DNA of 64,000 nucleotides from Cellulophaga tyrosinoxydans (GCF_900176415.1 NZ_FWXO01000004.1:186001-250000), one strand, 5' to 3'. Shown: positions 9,330 through 18,759, numbered from the stretch's first letter. The notes: generated by a model from the letters alone, not told the origin. Made by a program: numbers and translations.

Positions 9330-10202
9330 TTAACCCATTACTTCTTTTACTTTTTTACCAATCTCAGCAGGAGAATCAACAACGTGTATTCCACATTCTC
9401 TCATGATTCGTTTTTTAGCCTGAGCAGTATCATCACTACCACCAACTATTGCACCAGCATGACCCATAGTTCTACCTGCAGGAGCGGTTTCACCAGCTAT
9501 AAAACCAACAACTGGTTTTTTACTTCCACTTGCCTTATACCATCTTGCAGCATCTGGCTCTAATTGTCCGCCAATTTCTCCAATCATAACCACACACTTG
9601 GTTTCTGGATCGTTGATCAACATCTCAACCGCTTCTTTTGTAGTTGTTCCAATAATTGGATCACCACCAATACCAATTGCTGTAGTAATACCCAAACCTT
9701 GACGAACTACTTGGTCAGCAGCTTCATACGTTAAAGTACCCGATTTAGATACGATACCAACATTTCCTTTTTTGAAAACAAAACCTGGCATAATACCCAC
9801 TTTAGCTTCACCTGGAGTAATTACACCTGGACAGTTAGGGCCTATTAAACGGCAATCCATATTCTTAATATAGTTTGATGCTTTTACCATATCGGCAACT
9901 GGAATTCCTTCAGTAATGGTAATTATCACTTTTATCCCTGCATTTGCAGCTTCCATAATAGCATCAGCAGCAAAAGCTGGCGGTACAAATATAATAGTCG
10001 TGTCTGCACCAACCTTTTCTACAGCTTCATGAACTGTATTAAAAACTGGTTTTCCTAAATGCTCTTGGCCACCTTTACCCGGAGTTACGCCTCCAACAAT
10101 GTTAGTACCATATTCAATCATTTGCTCAGCATGGAAGGTACCTTCGCTACCAGTAAAACCTTGAACAATTATTTTGGAATCTTTATTGACTAAAACACTC
10201 AT
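9330..10202 (-). CDS. sucD: SucD, succinyl-CoA synthetase alpha subunit
   Basis: Alpha subunit (290 residues) of the citric acid cycle enzyme that makes ATP or GTP from succinyl-CoA. It has the CoA-binding [11 protein letters not shown] segment, [23 protein letters not shown], and the phosphohistidine loop GHAGAIVGG. The beta subunit gene sucC is not in the window, as is common in flavobacteria where the two are unlinked. A TATTTTTG element about 30 bases upstream suggests its own promoter. Confidence 0.96.
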   Translation of the reverse strand: MSVLVNKDSKIIVQGFTGSEGTFHAEQMIEYGTNIVGGVTPGKGGQEHLGKPVFNTVHEAVEKVGADTTIIFVPPAFAADAIMEAANAGIKVIITITEGIPVADMVKASNYIKNMDCRLIGPNCPGVITPGEAKVGIMPGFVFKKGNVGIVSKSGTLTYEAADQVVRQGLGITTAIGIGGDPIIGTTTKEAVEMLINDPETKCVVMIGEIGGQLEPDAARWYKASGSKKPVVGFIAGETAPAGRTMGHAGAIVGGSDDTAQAKKRIMRECGIHVVDSPAEIGKKVKEVMG

Positions 10203-10230
10203 TTTATATCTATATTAATTTATTGCGCTG

Positions 10231-10238
10231 CAAAAATA
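10231..10238 (-). promoter_or_regulatory. Bacteroidetes -7 element upstream of sucD
   Basis: The minus strand reads TATTTTTG, a full match to the TAnnTTTG -7 consensus, 29 bases upstream of the sucD ATG. No good TTG -33 element is seen at the usual spacing, so this is only a partial promoter match. Confidence 0.5.
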
Positions 10239-10274
10239 TACCTTTGAAAACAATTTATAAAGTATTTCTGCTTG

Positions 10275-11210
10275 TTATTTGTTATCTATCTTTTTTATTA
10301 TATCTGGAATTTGTTTTACCCAGGCTAATTGCTTTAATTTTTCACGTGCTTCTTCTACGGGACTTCCAAAATAGGTCTTACCTCCTTCAAGTGACTTAGA
10401 AATTCCAGTCTGCGCTAAAACAATTGCTTTTTCTCCAATAGTTATTGCACTGGTGACCCCAACTTGTCCCCATAAAATAACCTCATTTTCAATAACCACA
10501 CAACCTGCAATGCCGGTTTGCGAGGCAATTAAACATTTTTCACCAATAACTGTGTCATGCCCTACATGAACTTGATTATCGATTTTAGTGCCTTTTTTAA
10601 CTCTTGTATCTCCCGTTACACCTTTATCCAGCGTACAAAGGGCTCCTATATCAACATTATCCTCTATTACTACGCGTCCGCCTGAAAGTAATTTATCATA
10701 TCCTTCTGGTCTTTTCTTGTAATAGAATGCATCTGAACCCAACACTGTTCCAGCATGTATGGTAACATTATTACCTAAAACACAATTATCATAAATAGAA
10801 ACGTTGGAATGGATAAAGCAATTATCTCCTATGACCACATTGTTTCCAATAAAAGCATTAGGTTGTATCACCGTATTTTTACCAATTTTTGCAGATGGCG
10901 CTATTGAAGCACTTGCCTTTTCAAAAGGTTTAAAAAAGTTCGTGAGTTTATTAAAATCTCTGAATGGATCATCAGAAATCAACAAAGCTTTGCCTTCTGG
11001 GCAATCTACTTTTTTATTGATTAAAACCGTAGTCGCTTTAGAATTTAATGCCTTATCATAATATTTAGGATGATCTACAAAAACGATATCTCCTGCTTCT
11101 ACCACGTGAATTTCATTCATCCCCAAAACTTGAAAATTAGCATCGCCTACGAATTCTGATTGAATTATACTTGCGATCTGCTCTAGGCTATGCGGAATGG
11201 GAAACTTCAT
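10275..11210 (-). CDS. Second LpxD-like UDP-3-O-acylglucosamine N-acyltransferase
   Basis: Protein of 311 residues with an LpxD N-terminal domain (about 1-95) and a left-handed beta-helix of hexapeptide repeats from about residue 100, including the catalytic-type His in VHVGHDTVIGE. It resembles the 341-residue LpxD at 13997-15022 but is shorter, and it lacks that protein's C-terminal helical ending. Two lpxD paralogues bracket lpxA and lpxC-fabZ. It may be a second acyltransferase with different chain preference or act on another UDP-sugar. It lies 38 bases after efp in the same direction. Confidence 0.85.
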   Translation of the reverse strand: MKFPIPHSLEQIASIIQSEFVGDANFQVLGMNEIHVVEAGDIVFVDHPKYYDKALNSKATTVLINKKVDCPEGKALLISDDPFRDFNKLTNFFKPFEKASASIAPSAKIGKNTVIQPNAFIGNNVVIGDNCFIHSNVSIYDNCVLGNNVTIHAGTVLGSDAFYYKKRPEGYDKLLSGGRVVIEDNVDIGALCTLDKGVTGDTRVKKGTKIDNQVHVGHDTVIGEKCLIASQTGIAGCVVIENEVILWGQVGVTSAITIGEKAIVLAQTGISKSLEGGKTYFGSPVEEAREKLKQLAWVKQIPDIIKKIDNK

Positions 11211-11248
11211 TTATACGTATTGGATATTTGCATTCTTAAATAAAATAC

Positions 11249-11815
11249 TTACTCTTTTACTCGCTCCATGTAAGAGCCAGAAGCAGTATCTACTTTAATT
11301 TTATCACCTTCATTTATAAATAAAGGTACATTGACTTCTGCGCCGGTTTCTACTTTTGCAGGTTTTGTGGCGTTGGTTGCTGTATTACCTTTTACACCTG
11401 GTTCGGTGTACGTAACTTCTAAAACAACACTTGCTGGCATATCTACAGATAATGGCATAGCATCTTCGGTATTAAAAAGAATAGTAACAATAGTACCTTC
11501 TTTTAATAACCCAGGAGCGTCTAACGCACTTTCAGGTAGTGTAATCTGATTGTAATCATCCGTATTCATAAAGTGATAGGTTTCTCCTTCTGGATACAAG
11601 TATTGATACGAACGTGTTTCCACACGCACATCTTCTATTTTACTACCTCCTGAAAATGTATTGTCTAAAACTTTACCTGTAGTTACACTTTTTAATTTGG
11701 TACGCACAAAAGCAGGACCTTTACCTGGTTTTACATGTAAAAATTCAATGATTTTAAAAATATCATTGTTATAACGGATACATAATCCTTTTCTAATGTC
11801 TGAAGTTGATGCCAT
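11249..11815 (-). CDS. efp: Elongation factor P
   Basis: EF-P (188 residues) rescues ribosomes stalled at proline stretches. It has the N-terminal KOW-like domain with the tip loop PGKGPAFVRTK, where K32 is the residue modified in many bacteria, followed by two OB domains and the C-terminal GDKIKVDTASGSYMERV. No efp-modifying enzyme gene is in the window. Its place between lpxA (8 bases) and the second lpxD is a recurring arrangement in flavobacteria as far as I know. Confidence 0.96.
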   Translation of the reverse strand: MASTSDIRKGLCIRYNNDIFKIIEFLHVKPGKGPAFVRTKLKSVTTGKVLDNTFSGGSKIEDVRVETRSYQYLYPEGETYHFMNTDDYNQITLPESALDAPGLLKEGTIVTILFNTEDAMPLSVDMPASVVLEVTYTEPGVKGNTATNATKPAKVETGAEVNVPLFINEGDKIKVDTASGSYMERVKE

Positions 11816-11823
11816 AAATTTCT

Positions 11824-12609
11824 CTAATTTGTACTAAAATAACCTTTCATAATACCTCTTTGCGAATCTCTAATAAATTGAAGTATTTCATCTCGTTCTG
11901 GAGTTGCCTCCATCTCGGCTTCAATTATTTGTACTGCTTGTGAATTATTATAATTTTTTTGATATAGAATTCTATAAATATTTTGAATTTCTCTAATTTT
12001 CTCAGAAACAAATCCTCTTCTTCTTAATCCCACTGAGTTAATCCCCACATAAGAAAGCGGCTCTCGTGCAGCTTTTACATAAGGAGGAACATCTTTACGA
12101 ACCAAAGAACCTCCTGTTACAAATGCATGCTGCCCAATAGATACAAATTGATGCACTGCTACTAAACCGGCTAAAATAACATTGTCGCCAATAGTAACAT
12201 GACCTGCCAACGTAGAATTGTTGGAAAAAATACAATTATTCCCTACCAAACAATCGTGAGCCACATGGCAATAAGCCATTATTAAGCAATTTTTTCCGAT
12301 GACGGTTTTCATCCGATCCGATGTACCTTTATGAATTGTTGCACACTCTCTGATAGTGGTGTTATCACCAATAATTACAGTAGTATCTTCACCTTCATAT
12401 TTTAAATCTTGAGGAGGAGCAGATATTACTGCACCGGGAAAGATATTGCAATTTTTTCCAATGCGAGCACCCTCCATAATGGTGACATTAGAACCGATCC
12501 AAGTACCTTCGCCAATTATAACATTATTATGTATTGTGGTGAAAGGCTCTACTACTACATTTTTAGCAATCTTCGCTCCTGGATGAATATAAGCCAGTGG
12601 TTGATTCAT
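11824..12609 (-). CDS. lpxA: LpxA, UDP-GlcNAc acyltransferase
   Basis: First enzyme of lipid A synthesis, 261 residues. It consists of a left-handed beta-helix of hexapeptide repeats (residues about 5-190) and a C-terminal helical part. The catalytic His region CHVAHDCLVGNN and the GLNSVGLRR-type segment (here GINSVGLRRRGF) identify LpxA rather than LpxD. It starts directly after the lpxC-fabZ stop codon with no gap, so tight coupling is expected. Confidence 0.95.
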   Translation of the reverse strand: MNQPLAYIHPGAKIAKNVVVEPFTTIHNNVIIGEGTWIGSNVTIMEGARIGKNCNIFPGAVISAPPQDLKYEGEDTTVIIGDNTTIRECATIHKGTSDRMKTVIGKNCLIMAYCHVAHDCLVGNNCIFSNNSTLAGHVTIGDNVILAGLVAVHQFVSIGQHAFVTGGSLVRKDVPPYVKAAREPLSYVGINSVGLRRRGFVSEKIREIQNIYRILYQKNYNNSQAVQIIEAEMEATPERDEILQFIRDSQRGIMKGYFSTN

Positions 12610-14010
12610 TTATTTTGTTTTAACTATTTGCGCCATTAATTCAGCTTCGCATACCAATTTATTATTTGCATAAGCGTATGCTTGCATATGGCAAATACCT
12701 CTTCTAATAGGTGTTATAAGGCTACAATGAAAAATAAGCGTATCACCAGGAAGTACTTTTTGTTTGAATTTTACATTATCCATTTTCATGAAAAATGTTA
12801 AATAATTCTCTGGATCTGGCACGGTACTTAGTACTAAAATACCTCCTGTTTGCGCCATTGCTTCTACCTGAAGTACCCCTGGCATTACTGGTGCTCCTGG
12901 AAAGTGCCCTACAAAGAAACCTTCATTCATGGTCACATTTTTCATTCCAACCACATGTTTATCAGATAGCTCTAAAATTCTATCAATTAATAAAAATGGT
13001 GGTCTATGAGGCAGTACATCCATTATTTGATGAATATCCATCAAAGGAGGCTGATTCAAATCGTACTGAGGAACATTATTACGTTTTTCTGCCTTTATAA
13101 TTTTAGATAATTTTTTGGCAAATTGCGTATTTACATAATGTCCAGGCTTATTAGCAATTACTTTACCTCTTATAGGCATACCCGCCAGAGCTAAATCACC
13201 TATTACATCAAGTAATTTATGTCTCGCTGCTTCATTCGGGTGATGCAATGTTAAATTATCTAATATACCATTTGGTTTAATAGACAGTTTCTCTTTATTA
13301 AAAGCTTTTTCAAGCTTTTTCATGGTATCATTAGAAATTTCTTTATCTACATAAACAATGGCATTATTTAAATCGCCACCTTTAATAAGACCATGCTCTA
13401 AAAGCATTTCTAATTCATGTAAAAAGCTAAATGTTCTGGCTTCGGAAATTTCACTTTTAAAATCTGAAATACGATCTAGAGTAGCATTTTGGGTGCCTAA
13501 AACCTTAGTACCAAAATCTACCATTGTGGTTACCTGATATTCATCGGAAGGTATAAGCGTAATTTCACTACCTGTTGCTTCATCTTTATAAGAAATTATA
13601 TCTTTTACAATATATACTTCTCTATCTGCTTCTTGTTCTACAACGCCAGCTTTTTCAAGCGCTTCAACAAAAAACTTTGAAGAACCATCCATAATTGGTG
13701 GTTCTGGAGCATTCAACTCTATAATAACATTATCTATTTCCAGCCCCACAAGTGCAGCTAAAACATGTTCTGAAGTCTGAATTTTAACGCCCCTTTTTTC
13801 AAGATTTGTTCCTCGTTGTGTATTTACAACGTAGTTGGCGTCAGCCTCTATAATAGGTTCGCCTTCCAAATCAGTACGTTTAAATGCATACCCTGTATTT
13901 TCAGGTGCTGGCACAAATTTCATTGTTACATTCTCTCCTGTATGTAATCCTACACCTGAAAGTGTAACCTCTTTCGCAATTGTTCGTTGTTTCGTATTAC
14001 TCACGGCCAA
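12610..14010 (-). CDS. lpxC-fabZ: LpxC-FabZ fusion, deacetylase and hydroxyacyl-ACP dehydratase
   Basis: Bifunctional protein of 466 residues. The N-terminal LpxC part (about 1-300) removes the N-acetyl group from UDP-3-O-acyl-GlcNAc; zinc ligands are visible in SEHVLAAL and RHKLLDVIGD with the LHHPNEA motif. The C-terminal FabZ part (about 318-466) is a hot-dog dehydratase of fatty acid elongation, with LPHRPPFLLIDR and the catalytic GHFPGAPVMPGVLQVEAMAQ. The fusion joins an enzyme that commits to lipid A with one that makes fatty acids and is characteristic of Bacteroidetes. It overlaps the upstream lpxD by 14 bases. Confidence 0.96.
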   Translation of the reverse strand: MAVSNTKQRTIAKEVTLSGVGLHTGENVTMKFVPAPENTGYAFKRTDLEGEPIIEADANYVVNTQRGTNLEKRGVKIQTSEHVLAALVGLEIDNVIIELNAPEPPIMDGSSKFFVEALEKAGVVEQEADREVYIVKDIISYKDEATGSEITLIPSDEYQVTTMVDFGTKVLGTQNATLDRISDFKSEISEARTFSFLHELEMLLEHGLIKGGDLNNAIVYVDKEISNDTMKKLEKAFNKEKLSIKPNGILDNLTLHHPNEAARHKLLDVIGDLALAGMPIRGKVIANKPGHYVNTQFAKKLSKIIKAEKRNNVPQYDLNQPPLMDIHQIMDVLPHRPPFLLIDRILELSDKHVVGMKNVTMNEGFFVGHFPGAPVMPGVLQVEAMAQTGGILVLSTVPDPENYLTFFMKMDNVKFKQKVLPGDTLIFHCSLITPIRRGICHMQAYAYANNKLVCEAELMAQIVKTK

Positions 14011-15022
14011 TTTTTTTTTCTAATTCGTTAATCCTATTTATAATTTTTGGTAAATTTTTAAAATGCACATAAGATTTATTATAATCGCCGTATGTTAATG
14101 CCGGTGATCCTTGAATAATTTCGCCGCTTTTAATATTTCTACCTATTCCTGATTGTGCTTGAATACGCACATTATCTCCTATAGTTATATGGCCAACGAT
14201 ACCTACCTGACCTCCTATCATACAATGTTTACCAATCTTAGCTGAACCAGCAACTCCAGATTGCGCAGCGATTACCGTATGCTCACCAATTTCTACATTA
14301 TGAGCTATTTGTATTTGATTATCTAGCTTTACTCCTTTTCTTAAAATGGTAGAACCCAAAGTGGCTCTATCAATGGTAGTACCAGCACCTACATCTACAT
14401 TGTCCTCTAATATTACATTACCTGTTTGTGGAATTTTATTAAACTCCCCATTGGCATTTGGAGCAAAACCAAATCCATCAGAACCAACTATTGCACCACT
14501 GTGTATTACACAATTATTTCCTATGATAGAATCTGAATGTATTTTACCTCCTGCAAAAACAATTACATTATCACCTAAAATAACATTATCTCCTACAAAG
14601 GCGTTGGGGTAAATTTTTACATTATTACCTAATTTAGAATTTTCGCCAATATAAGAGAAAGCACCTATATAACAGTTTTCTCCGTATGTAGCAGTTTTAT
14701 CTATAAAAGACGGATCTTCAATACCTGTTTTATTACTTTTAACTTGATCGTAGTACGACAAAAGTTTTGAGAAGGATTCATAAGCATCATCAACCTTAAT
14801 AAGTGTGGTGCTTAAATTGTGCTCCGCAACAAAATCTCTATTAACAATAGTTATAGACGATTTAGTGGTATATATATAAGGTGTGTATTTCGGATTTGCT
14901 AAAAAAGTAAGAGAACCGTGTTCTCCTTCTTCGATTTTAGCCAATTTATCAACCGCAATATCAGGATTACCCTCAAGATCTCCCTCCAAAATACCCGCAA
15001 TTTGACTAGCTGTAAATTTCAT
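13997..15022 (-). CDS. lpxD: LpxD, UDP-3-O-(3-hydroxyacyl)glucosamine N-acyltransferase
   Basis: Third enzyme of lipid A synthesis, 341 residues, the usual length. It has the N-terminal uridine-binding domain (MKFTASQIAGILEGDLEGN, FLANPKY), hexapeptide beta-helix repeats from about residue 105, the active-site His in IQIAHNVEIGEH, and a C-terminal helix (INRINELEKKIG). It is the first of the lpx genes in the run and lies 23 bases after the HD phosphohydrolase gene. Confidence 0.95.
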   Translation of the reverse strand: MKFTASQIAGILEGDLEGNPDIAVDKLAKIEEGEHGSLTFLANPKYTPYIYTTKSSITIVNRDFVAEHNLSTTLIKVDDAYESFSKLLSYYDQVKSNKTGIEDPSFIDKTATYGENCYIGAFSYIGENSKLGNNVKIYPNAFVGDNVILGDNVIVFAGGKIHSDSIIGNNCVIHSGAIVGSDGFGFAPNANGEFNKIPQTGNVILEDNVDVGAGTTIDRATLGSTILRKGVKLDNQIQIAHNVEIGEHTVIAAQSGVAGSAKIGKHCMIGGQVGIVGHITIGDNVRIQAQSGIGRNIKSGEIIQGSPALTYGDYNKSYVHFKNLPKIINRINELEKKIGRE

Positions 15023-15045
15023 AAAAGCAAAAGTAACAAAAATAG

Positions 15046-16275
15046 TTATACAGAAAGTTTAGGATAACACATATAATACTTAGTGCTAATTTTAGAAACC
15101 ATTTTAGAGCTTAGTTGATCAGAAACCTTAATAACATCAGTGATTCTGCCATTATCTCTTAAAATATTTATATTTTGTTTATTGGCATTATAGGCCTGAT
15201 TCTGAATGACTCCAGCGTATACAAAGTACTCAATATCTGTTGCGTTTATATTATATTCCTTCATGAACAACTCACGATATTTGAGCAATTTTTCATCTTT
15301 AATAGGCTTGTTTTTCACCTTAATATGTAGCAAATCTCTATTCAAAATCATTTGGCATAACTTAGACAATACCTTATCTGATGTGTATTGCCATTGTTTT
15401 ATTGCTGAAAGTATATCTACATCATCCAACTGTGCAAAACGTTCCAAATCGTTATCAGTAAAATCTGCAATACTTATTTTATTCTTCATAAAATATAATA
15501 ATGCCGGACTGCACGATAAATTTTCACCTTTAGAAAGCAACTCCTTAGCACGCTTTAATACATTTATCAATAATTGCTCTGCCACAATACCCGTTTTATG
15601 TAAATATACCTGCCAATACATAAACCTTCGAGCCATTAGAAATTTTTCAACAGAATAAACTCCTTTATTTTCTATCACCAATTCATTATTAGCAACATTG
15701 AGCATCATTAATAAGCGCTCGGAATTTATATTGCCTTCTGCTACTCCGGTATAAAAGCTATCCCGTTTTAAATAATCAAGCCTGTCAATATCTAACTGAC
15801 TAGAAACTAACTGATTTAAGAATTTTTTAGGGTGGTTTCCTTTGAAAATTTCAATGGCTGTAGTTAAACTTCCGTTAAATTTCTTATTCAGCATTTCCAT
15901 GAAAAGTAAAGAAATTTGCTCGTGATTTACGCCTTCTACAATACTGTGTTCCATGGCATGTGAAAAAGGCCCATGACCAATATCATGCAATAGAATAGCG
16001 CAATAAAGTCCGTCTTCATCTTCTTGCGAAATTGCAATATTCTTAAGCCTAAGCACTTGCACCGCTTGTTGCATTAAATGCAGACACCCCACAGCATGAT
16101 GAAATCGGGTATGATGCGCACCCGGATATACTAAATAAGAAAGTCCCATTTGTGAAATTCTTCTTAATCGTTGAAAACTAGGTTCAGCAATTAAGTTAAA
16201 AACTAAGGAATTGGGTATATTTATAAATCCGTAAATTGGATCATTAAAAATTTCAAGTTTCTTTGATTTTATCAA
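15046..16275 (-). CDS. HD-superfamily phosphohydrolase
   Basis: Protein of about 409 residues with an N-terminal HD domain: HTRFHHAVG and LLHDIGHGPFSHAMEH supply the metal-binding His and Asp residues, as in dGTPase-like and SAMHD1-like enzymes. The substrate is unknown. I place the start at a TTG at 16275 (protein beginning M-I-K-S-K-K). The longer frame starting at TTG 16299 would use bases that also form a -7 promoter element, and no ATG exists in the N-terminal region. It leads the lpx run and is divergent from porX. Confidence 0.82.
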   Translation of the reverse strand: MIKSKKLEIFNDPIYGFINIPNSLVFNLIAEPSFQRLRRISQMGLSYLVYPGAHHTRFHHAVGCLHLMQQAVQVLRLKNIAISQEDEDGLYCAILLHDIGHGPFSHAMEHSIVEGVNHEQISLLFMEMLNKKFNGSLTTAIEIFKGNHPKKFLNQLVSSQLDIDRLDYLKRDSFYTGVAEGNINSERLLMMLNVANNELVIENKGVYSVEKFLMARRFMYWQVYLHKTGIVAEQLLINVLKRAKELLSKGENLSCSPALLYFMKNKISIADFTDNDLERFAQLDDVDILSAIKQWQYTSDKVLSKLCQMILNRDLLHIKVKNKPIKDEKLLKYRELFMKEYNINATDIEYFVYAGVIQNQAYNANKQNINILRDNGRITDVIKVSDQLSSKMVSKISTKYYMCYPKLSV

Positions 16276-16296
16276 ATTAAAATGATTTATTACCGT

Positions 16297-16304
16297 CAAA
16301 GTTA
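16297..16304 (-). promoter_or_regulatory. -7 element for the HD/lpx transcript
   Basis: The minus strand reads TAACTTTG, a full match to TAnnTTTG, 22 bases upstream of the TTG start chosen for the HD gene. No clear TTG -33 box at 17-23 bases. If it is used, the longer start at 16299 cannot be translated because it lies at or before the transcript start. Confidence 0.5.
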
Positions 16305-16384
16305 TACAAATTGATTTGAAGTTTAGCCTTCAATAAATACATTTTTGTAACCTTTGTTAAATATGTAAGCTTTAAAATTAATAA

Positions 16385-17929
16385 ATGAACAAAATAACCA
16401 TTCTTTGGGTAGATGATGAAATAGACTTATTAAAGTCGCACATTTTATTTCTAGAAAGCAAGAATTATAATGTAGTTACCTGTAAAAGCGGTCAAGAAGC
16501 ACTGGAAGAAGTTGCCAAAACAAGATTTGATATTGTTTTTTTAGATGAAAACATGCCGGGTATTTCAGGTTTAGAAACGCTAACTGAACTCAAAGCAATA
16601 GATGTTACTTTGCCTGTGGTAATGATTACCAAAAGTGAAGAAGAGTACATTATGGACGAAGCTATTGGTTCTAAAATAGCCGATTACCTAATAAAGCCCG
16701 TAAATCCGAATCAAATTCTACTTTCGTTAAAGAAAAGTTTGGATAATTCGCGCCTAGTATCAGAAAAAACTACTGCAAATTACCAACAAGAATTTCGGAA
16801 AATTGCGATGGATTTATCCATGGTAAATACACATACAGAATGGGCAGAATTATATAAAAAACTAATCTCTTGGGAACTTCGTTTAGAAGAAATTGAAGAT
16901 TCTAGCATGTTTGAGATTTTAGAATCGCAAAAAGTAGAAGCCAATAATCAGTTTGGTAAGTTTATCGATAAAAATTACGAAGATTGGTTTACCGATGAAG
17001 ATGCTCCTGTATTATCACATACCTTATTTAGAGAGCTTGTAAAACCTGAGCTTAAAGACCAACCTACCCTTTTGGTGGTAATTGACAATTTACGGTATGA
17101 CCAATGGCTTGCTTTTGAAGATACGGTATCACCTTTTTTTAAGAAAAAGAAAGAAACCAATTACTACAGTATTTTACCAACAGCAACACAATACGCTAGG
17201 AATGCCATTTTTTCGGGACTTACGCCACTAGACATGGAGAAAAAGTATCCAGATTGGTGGAAAAATGATACTGATGATGGTGGTAAAAATTTATTTGAAG
17301 CCGAATTTTTGGGTGCACAACTAAAACGATTAGGACTTGATTTAACTTGGGAATACCATAAAATTAGCAGCTTAAAACAAGGAAAGCAATTATCGCAGAA
17401 TTACAAAACACAAAAGAAAAATGATCTAACGGTTATTGTGTACAATTTTGTTGATATGCTCTCGCATGCCAAAACAGAAATGGAAGTTATAAAAGAACTT
17501 GCATCTAATGATAAAGCCTACCGCTCTCTTACGCAAAGCTGGTTTAAAAACTCGCCCTTACTAGAAATTATACAGCAAGCACAAAGCATGGGGCAAAAAT
17601 TGATTATCACCACAGATCATGGGACTATAAACGTTAAGCAGCCATCAAAAGTGGTTGGTGATAAAGACACCAGTCTTAATCTTCGCTACAAAACTGGCCG
17701 TAGTTTATCTTACGAGAAAAAAGATGTGTACGAGTCCACCAATCCGAAAGATATTTACTTACCGAGTATCAACATGAGCAGCTCTTTTATTTTTGCAAAG
17801 AACGATTTGTTTTTTGCCTACCCCAATAATTATAATCATTATGTGAGTTATTATCGCAACACCTACCAACATGGTGGTGTTTCGTTAGAAGAAATGATTA
17901 TTCCGTTTGTAGTTTTAGAGCCGAGGTAG
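16385..17929 (+). CDS. porX: PorX, response regulator with PglZ domain (type IX secretion)
   Basis: Protein of 514 residues. An N-terminal receiver domain has the acidic pair D10-D11, the phospho-acceptor D54 in FLDENMPG and the conserved Lys in YLIKPVNP. The C-terminal PglZ/alkaline-phosphatase-like domain has VVIDNLRYDQW, ILPTATQYARNAIFSG and the metal motif TTDHGT. This is the layout of PorX, which together with the PorY kinase controls type IX secretion in Porphyromonas and is conserved in Bacteroidetes; PorX acts on nucleotide substrates through its PglZ domain. porY is not in the window. tsaE follows after 12 bases. Confidence 0.93.
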   Translation: MNKITILWVDDEIDLLKSHILFLESKNYNVVTCKSGQEALEEVAKTRFDIVFLDENMPGISGLETLTELKAIDVTLPVVMITKSEEEYIMDEAIGSKIADYLIKPVNPNQILLSLKKSLDNSRLVSEKTTANYQQEFRKIAMDLSMVNTHTEWAELYKKLISWELRLEEIEDSSMFEILESQKVEANNQFGKFIDKNYEDWFTDEDAPVLSHTLFRELVKPELKDQPTLLVVIDNLRYDQWLAFEDTVSPFFKKKKETNYYSILPTATQYARNAIFSGLTPLDMEKKYPDWWKNDTDDGGKNLFEAEFLGAQLKRLGLDLTWEYHKISSLKQGKQLSQNYKTQKKNDLTVIVYNFVDMLSHAKTEMEVIKELASNDKAYRSLTQSWFKNSPLLEIIQQAQSMGQKLIITTDHGTINVKQPSKVVGDKDTSLNLRYKTGRSLSYEKKDVYESTNPKDIYLPSINMSSSFIFAKNDLFFAYPNNYNHYVSYYRNTYQHGGVSLEEMIIPFVVLEPR

Positions 17930-17941
17930 TTACTTTGCAAA

Positions 17942-18358
17942 ATGAAAAAAAAATACCAACAAAATGAACTTAGCGAAATCGCTAAAGAACTATTAGCCAC
18001 AGTGGCTTCTAAAAAATTGTGCTTTCATGGTGAAATGGGTGCTGGAAAAACCACTTTAATAAAAGCCATAGTCAAAGAACTTGGTGGTGATGGCGATGTG
18101 AGCAGCCCTACTTTTGGAATTGTCAATCAATACCAAAAATCCGATGGAGCATTGTTAGGCTATCATTTTGATTTTTACCGACTCAATAATGAAAGTGAAG
18201 CCTTGGATTTTGGTCTGGAAGATTACCTATATTCCAAAGGATGGATTTTTATGGAGTGGCCTGAAAAAGTAGCCTCATTATTACCTGATGATGTTGCACA
18301 TATTTACTTACAACTTGTAGATAGTACTACGAGATCTATTGTAGTAGAAAATAATTAA
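17942..18358 (+). CDS. tsaE: TsaE, tRNA threonylcarbamoyladenosine synthesis ATPase
   Basis: ATPase of 138 residues that supports the TsaBD complex in making t6A37 in ANN-decoding tRNAs. It has the Walker A motif GEMGAGKTTLIKAI near residues 29-42, VSSPTFGIVNQY and the C-terminal FMEWPEKV. It starts 12 bases after porX and is probably cotranscribed with it. Confidence 0.94.
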   Translation: MKKKYQQNELSEIAKELLATVASKKLCFHGEMGAGKTTLIKAIVKELGGDGDVSSPTFGIVNQYQKSDGALLGYHFDFYRLNNESEALDFGLEDYLYSKGWIFMEWPEKVASLLPDDVAHIYLQLVDSTTRSIVVENN

Positions 18359-18382
18359 TATTTCTTTTGAAAATCTATAATT

Positions 18383-18585
18383 AATCTGTTGTGCATGATG
18401 GATGTACAACTAGAAATTGTCAGTTCGAGTACGTGATTTTTCAATTATTTCATTGAAAAATCAGGTGTATCGAGAACACTTTGGAATAAGAAAGTTTCTC
18501 GATACTATTTTCCACCCTAAAAGGGCGTAAAATCACTCGAAATGACATTACTTATCAAAAATAGAATCTAAATGCACAACGGTTT
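18383..18585. repeat. Nested palindromic repeat element (MITE- or REP-like)
   Basis: In the 471-base gap between tsaE and the small lipoprotein. Outer arms GTTGTGCAT (18388-18396) and ATGCACAAC (18572-18580) extend imperfectly to 18383 and 18585. Nested inside is a 130-bp unit with near-matching ends: TGTCAGTTCGAGT at 18418 and the complement of TCGAAATGACA ending at 18547. It also holds two internal hairpins (GATTTTTCAAT/ATTGAAAAATC and TATCGAGAA/TTCTCGATA). No open frame is present. Related TTCGAG...CTCGAA palindromes are, from memory, scattered in other flavobacterial genomes. Confidence 0.7.
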
Positions 18586-18759
18586 ATAATTTCTTAAAAA
18601 CCAACAGTTCATATATAAAATTCCTTCTATCCCTTTGTAGCCCTAAGTTCACGTATCGTAAAGACATAACTTTTAGTATATAAAATTCGTTGAAATACAC
18701 ATTTTTCGACAAAACGTATCTTTTTTAAGTTAAAATGTGTTATTTTAACGATGAAAAAC

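Noticed and set aside
15206-15658. 150-residue plus-strand frame inside the HD phosphohydrolase gene
   Set aside because: It is antisense to a well supported enzyme, has low-complexity Ser/Asn/Leu composition and no recognisable motif.
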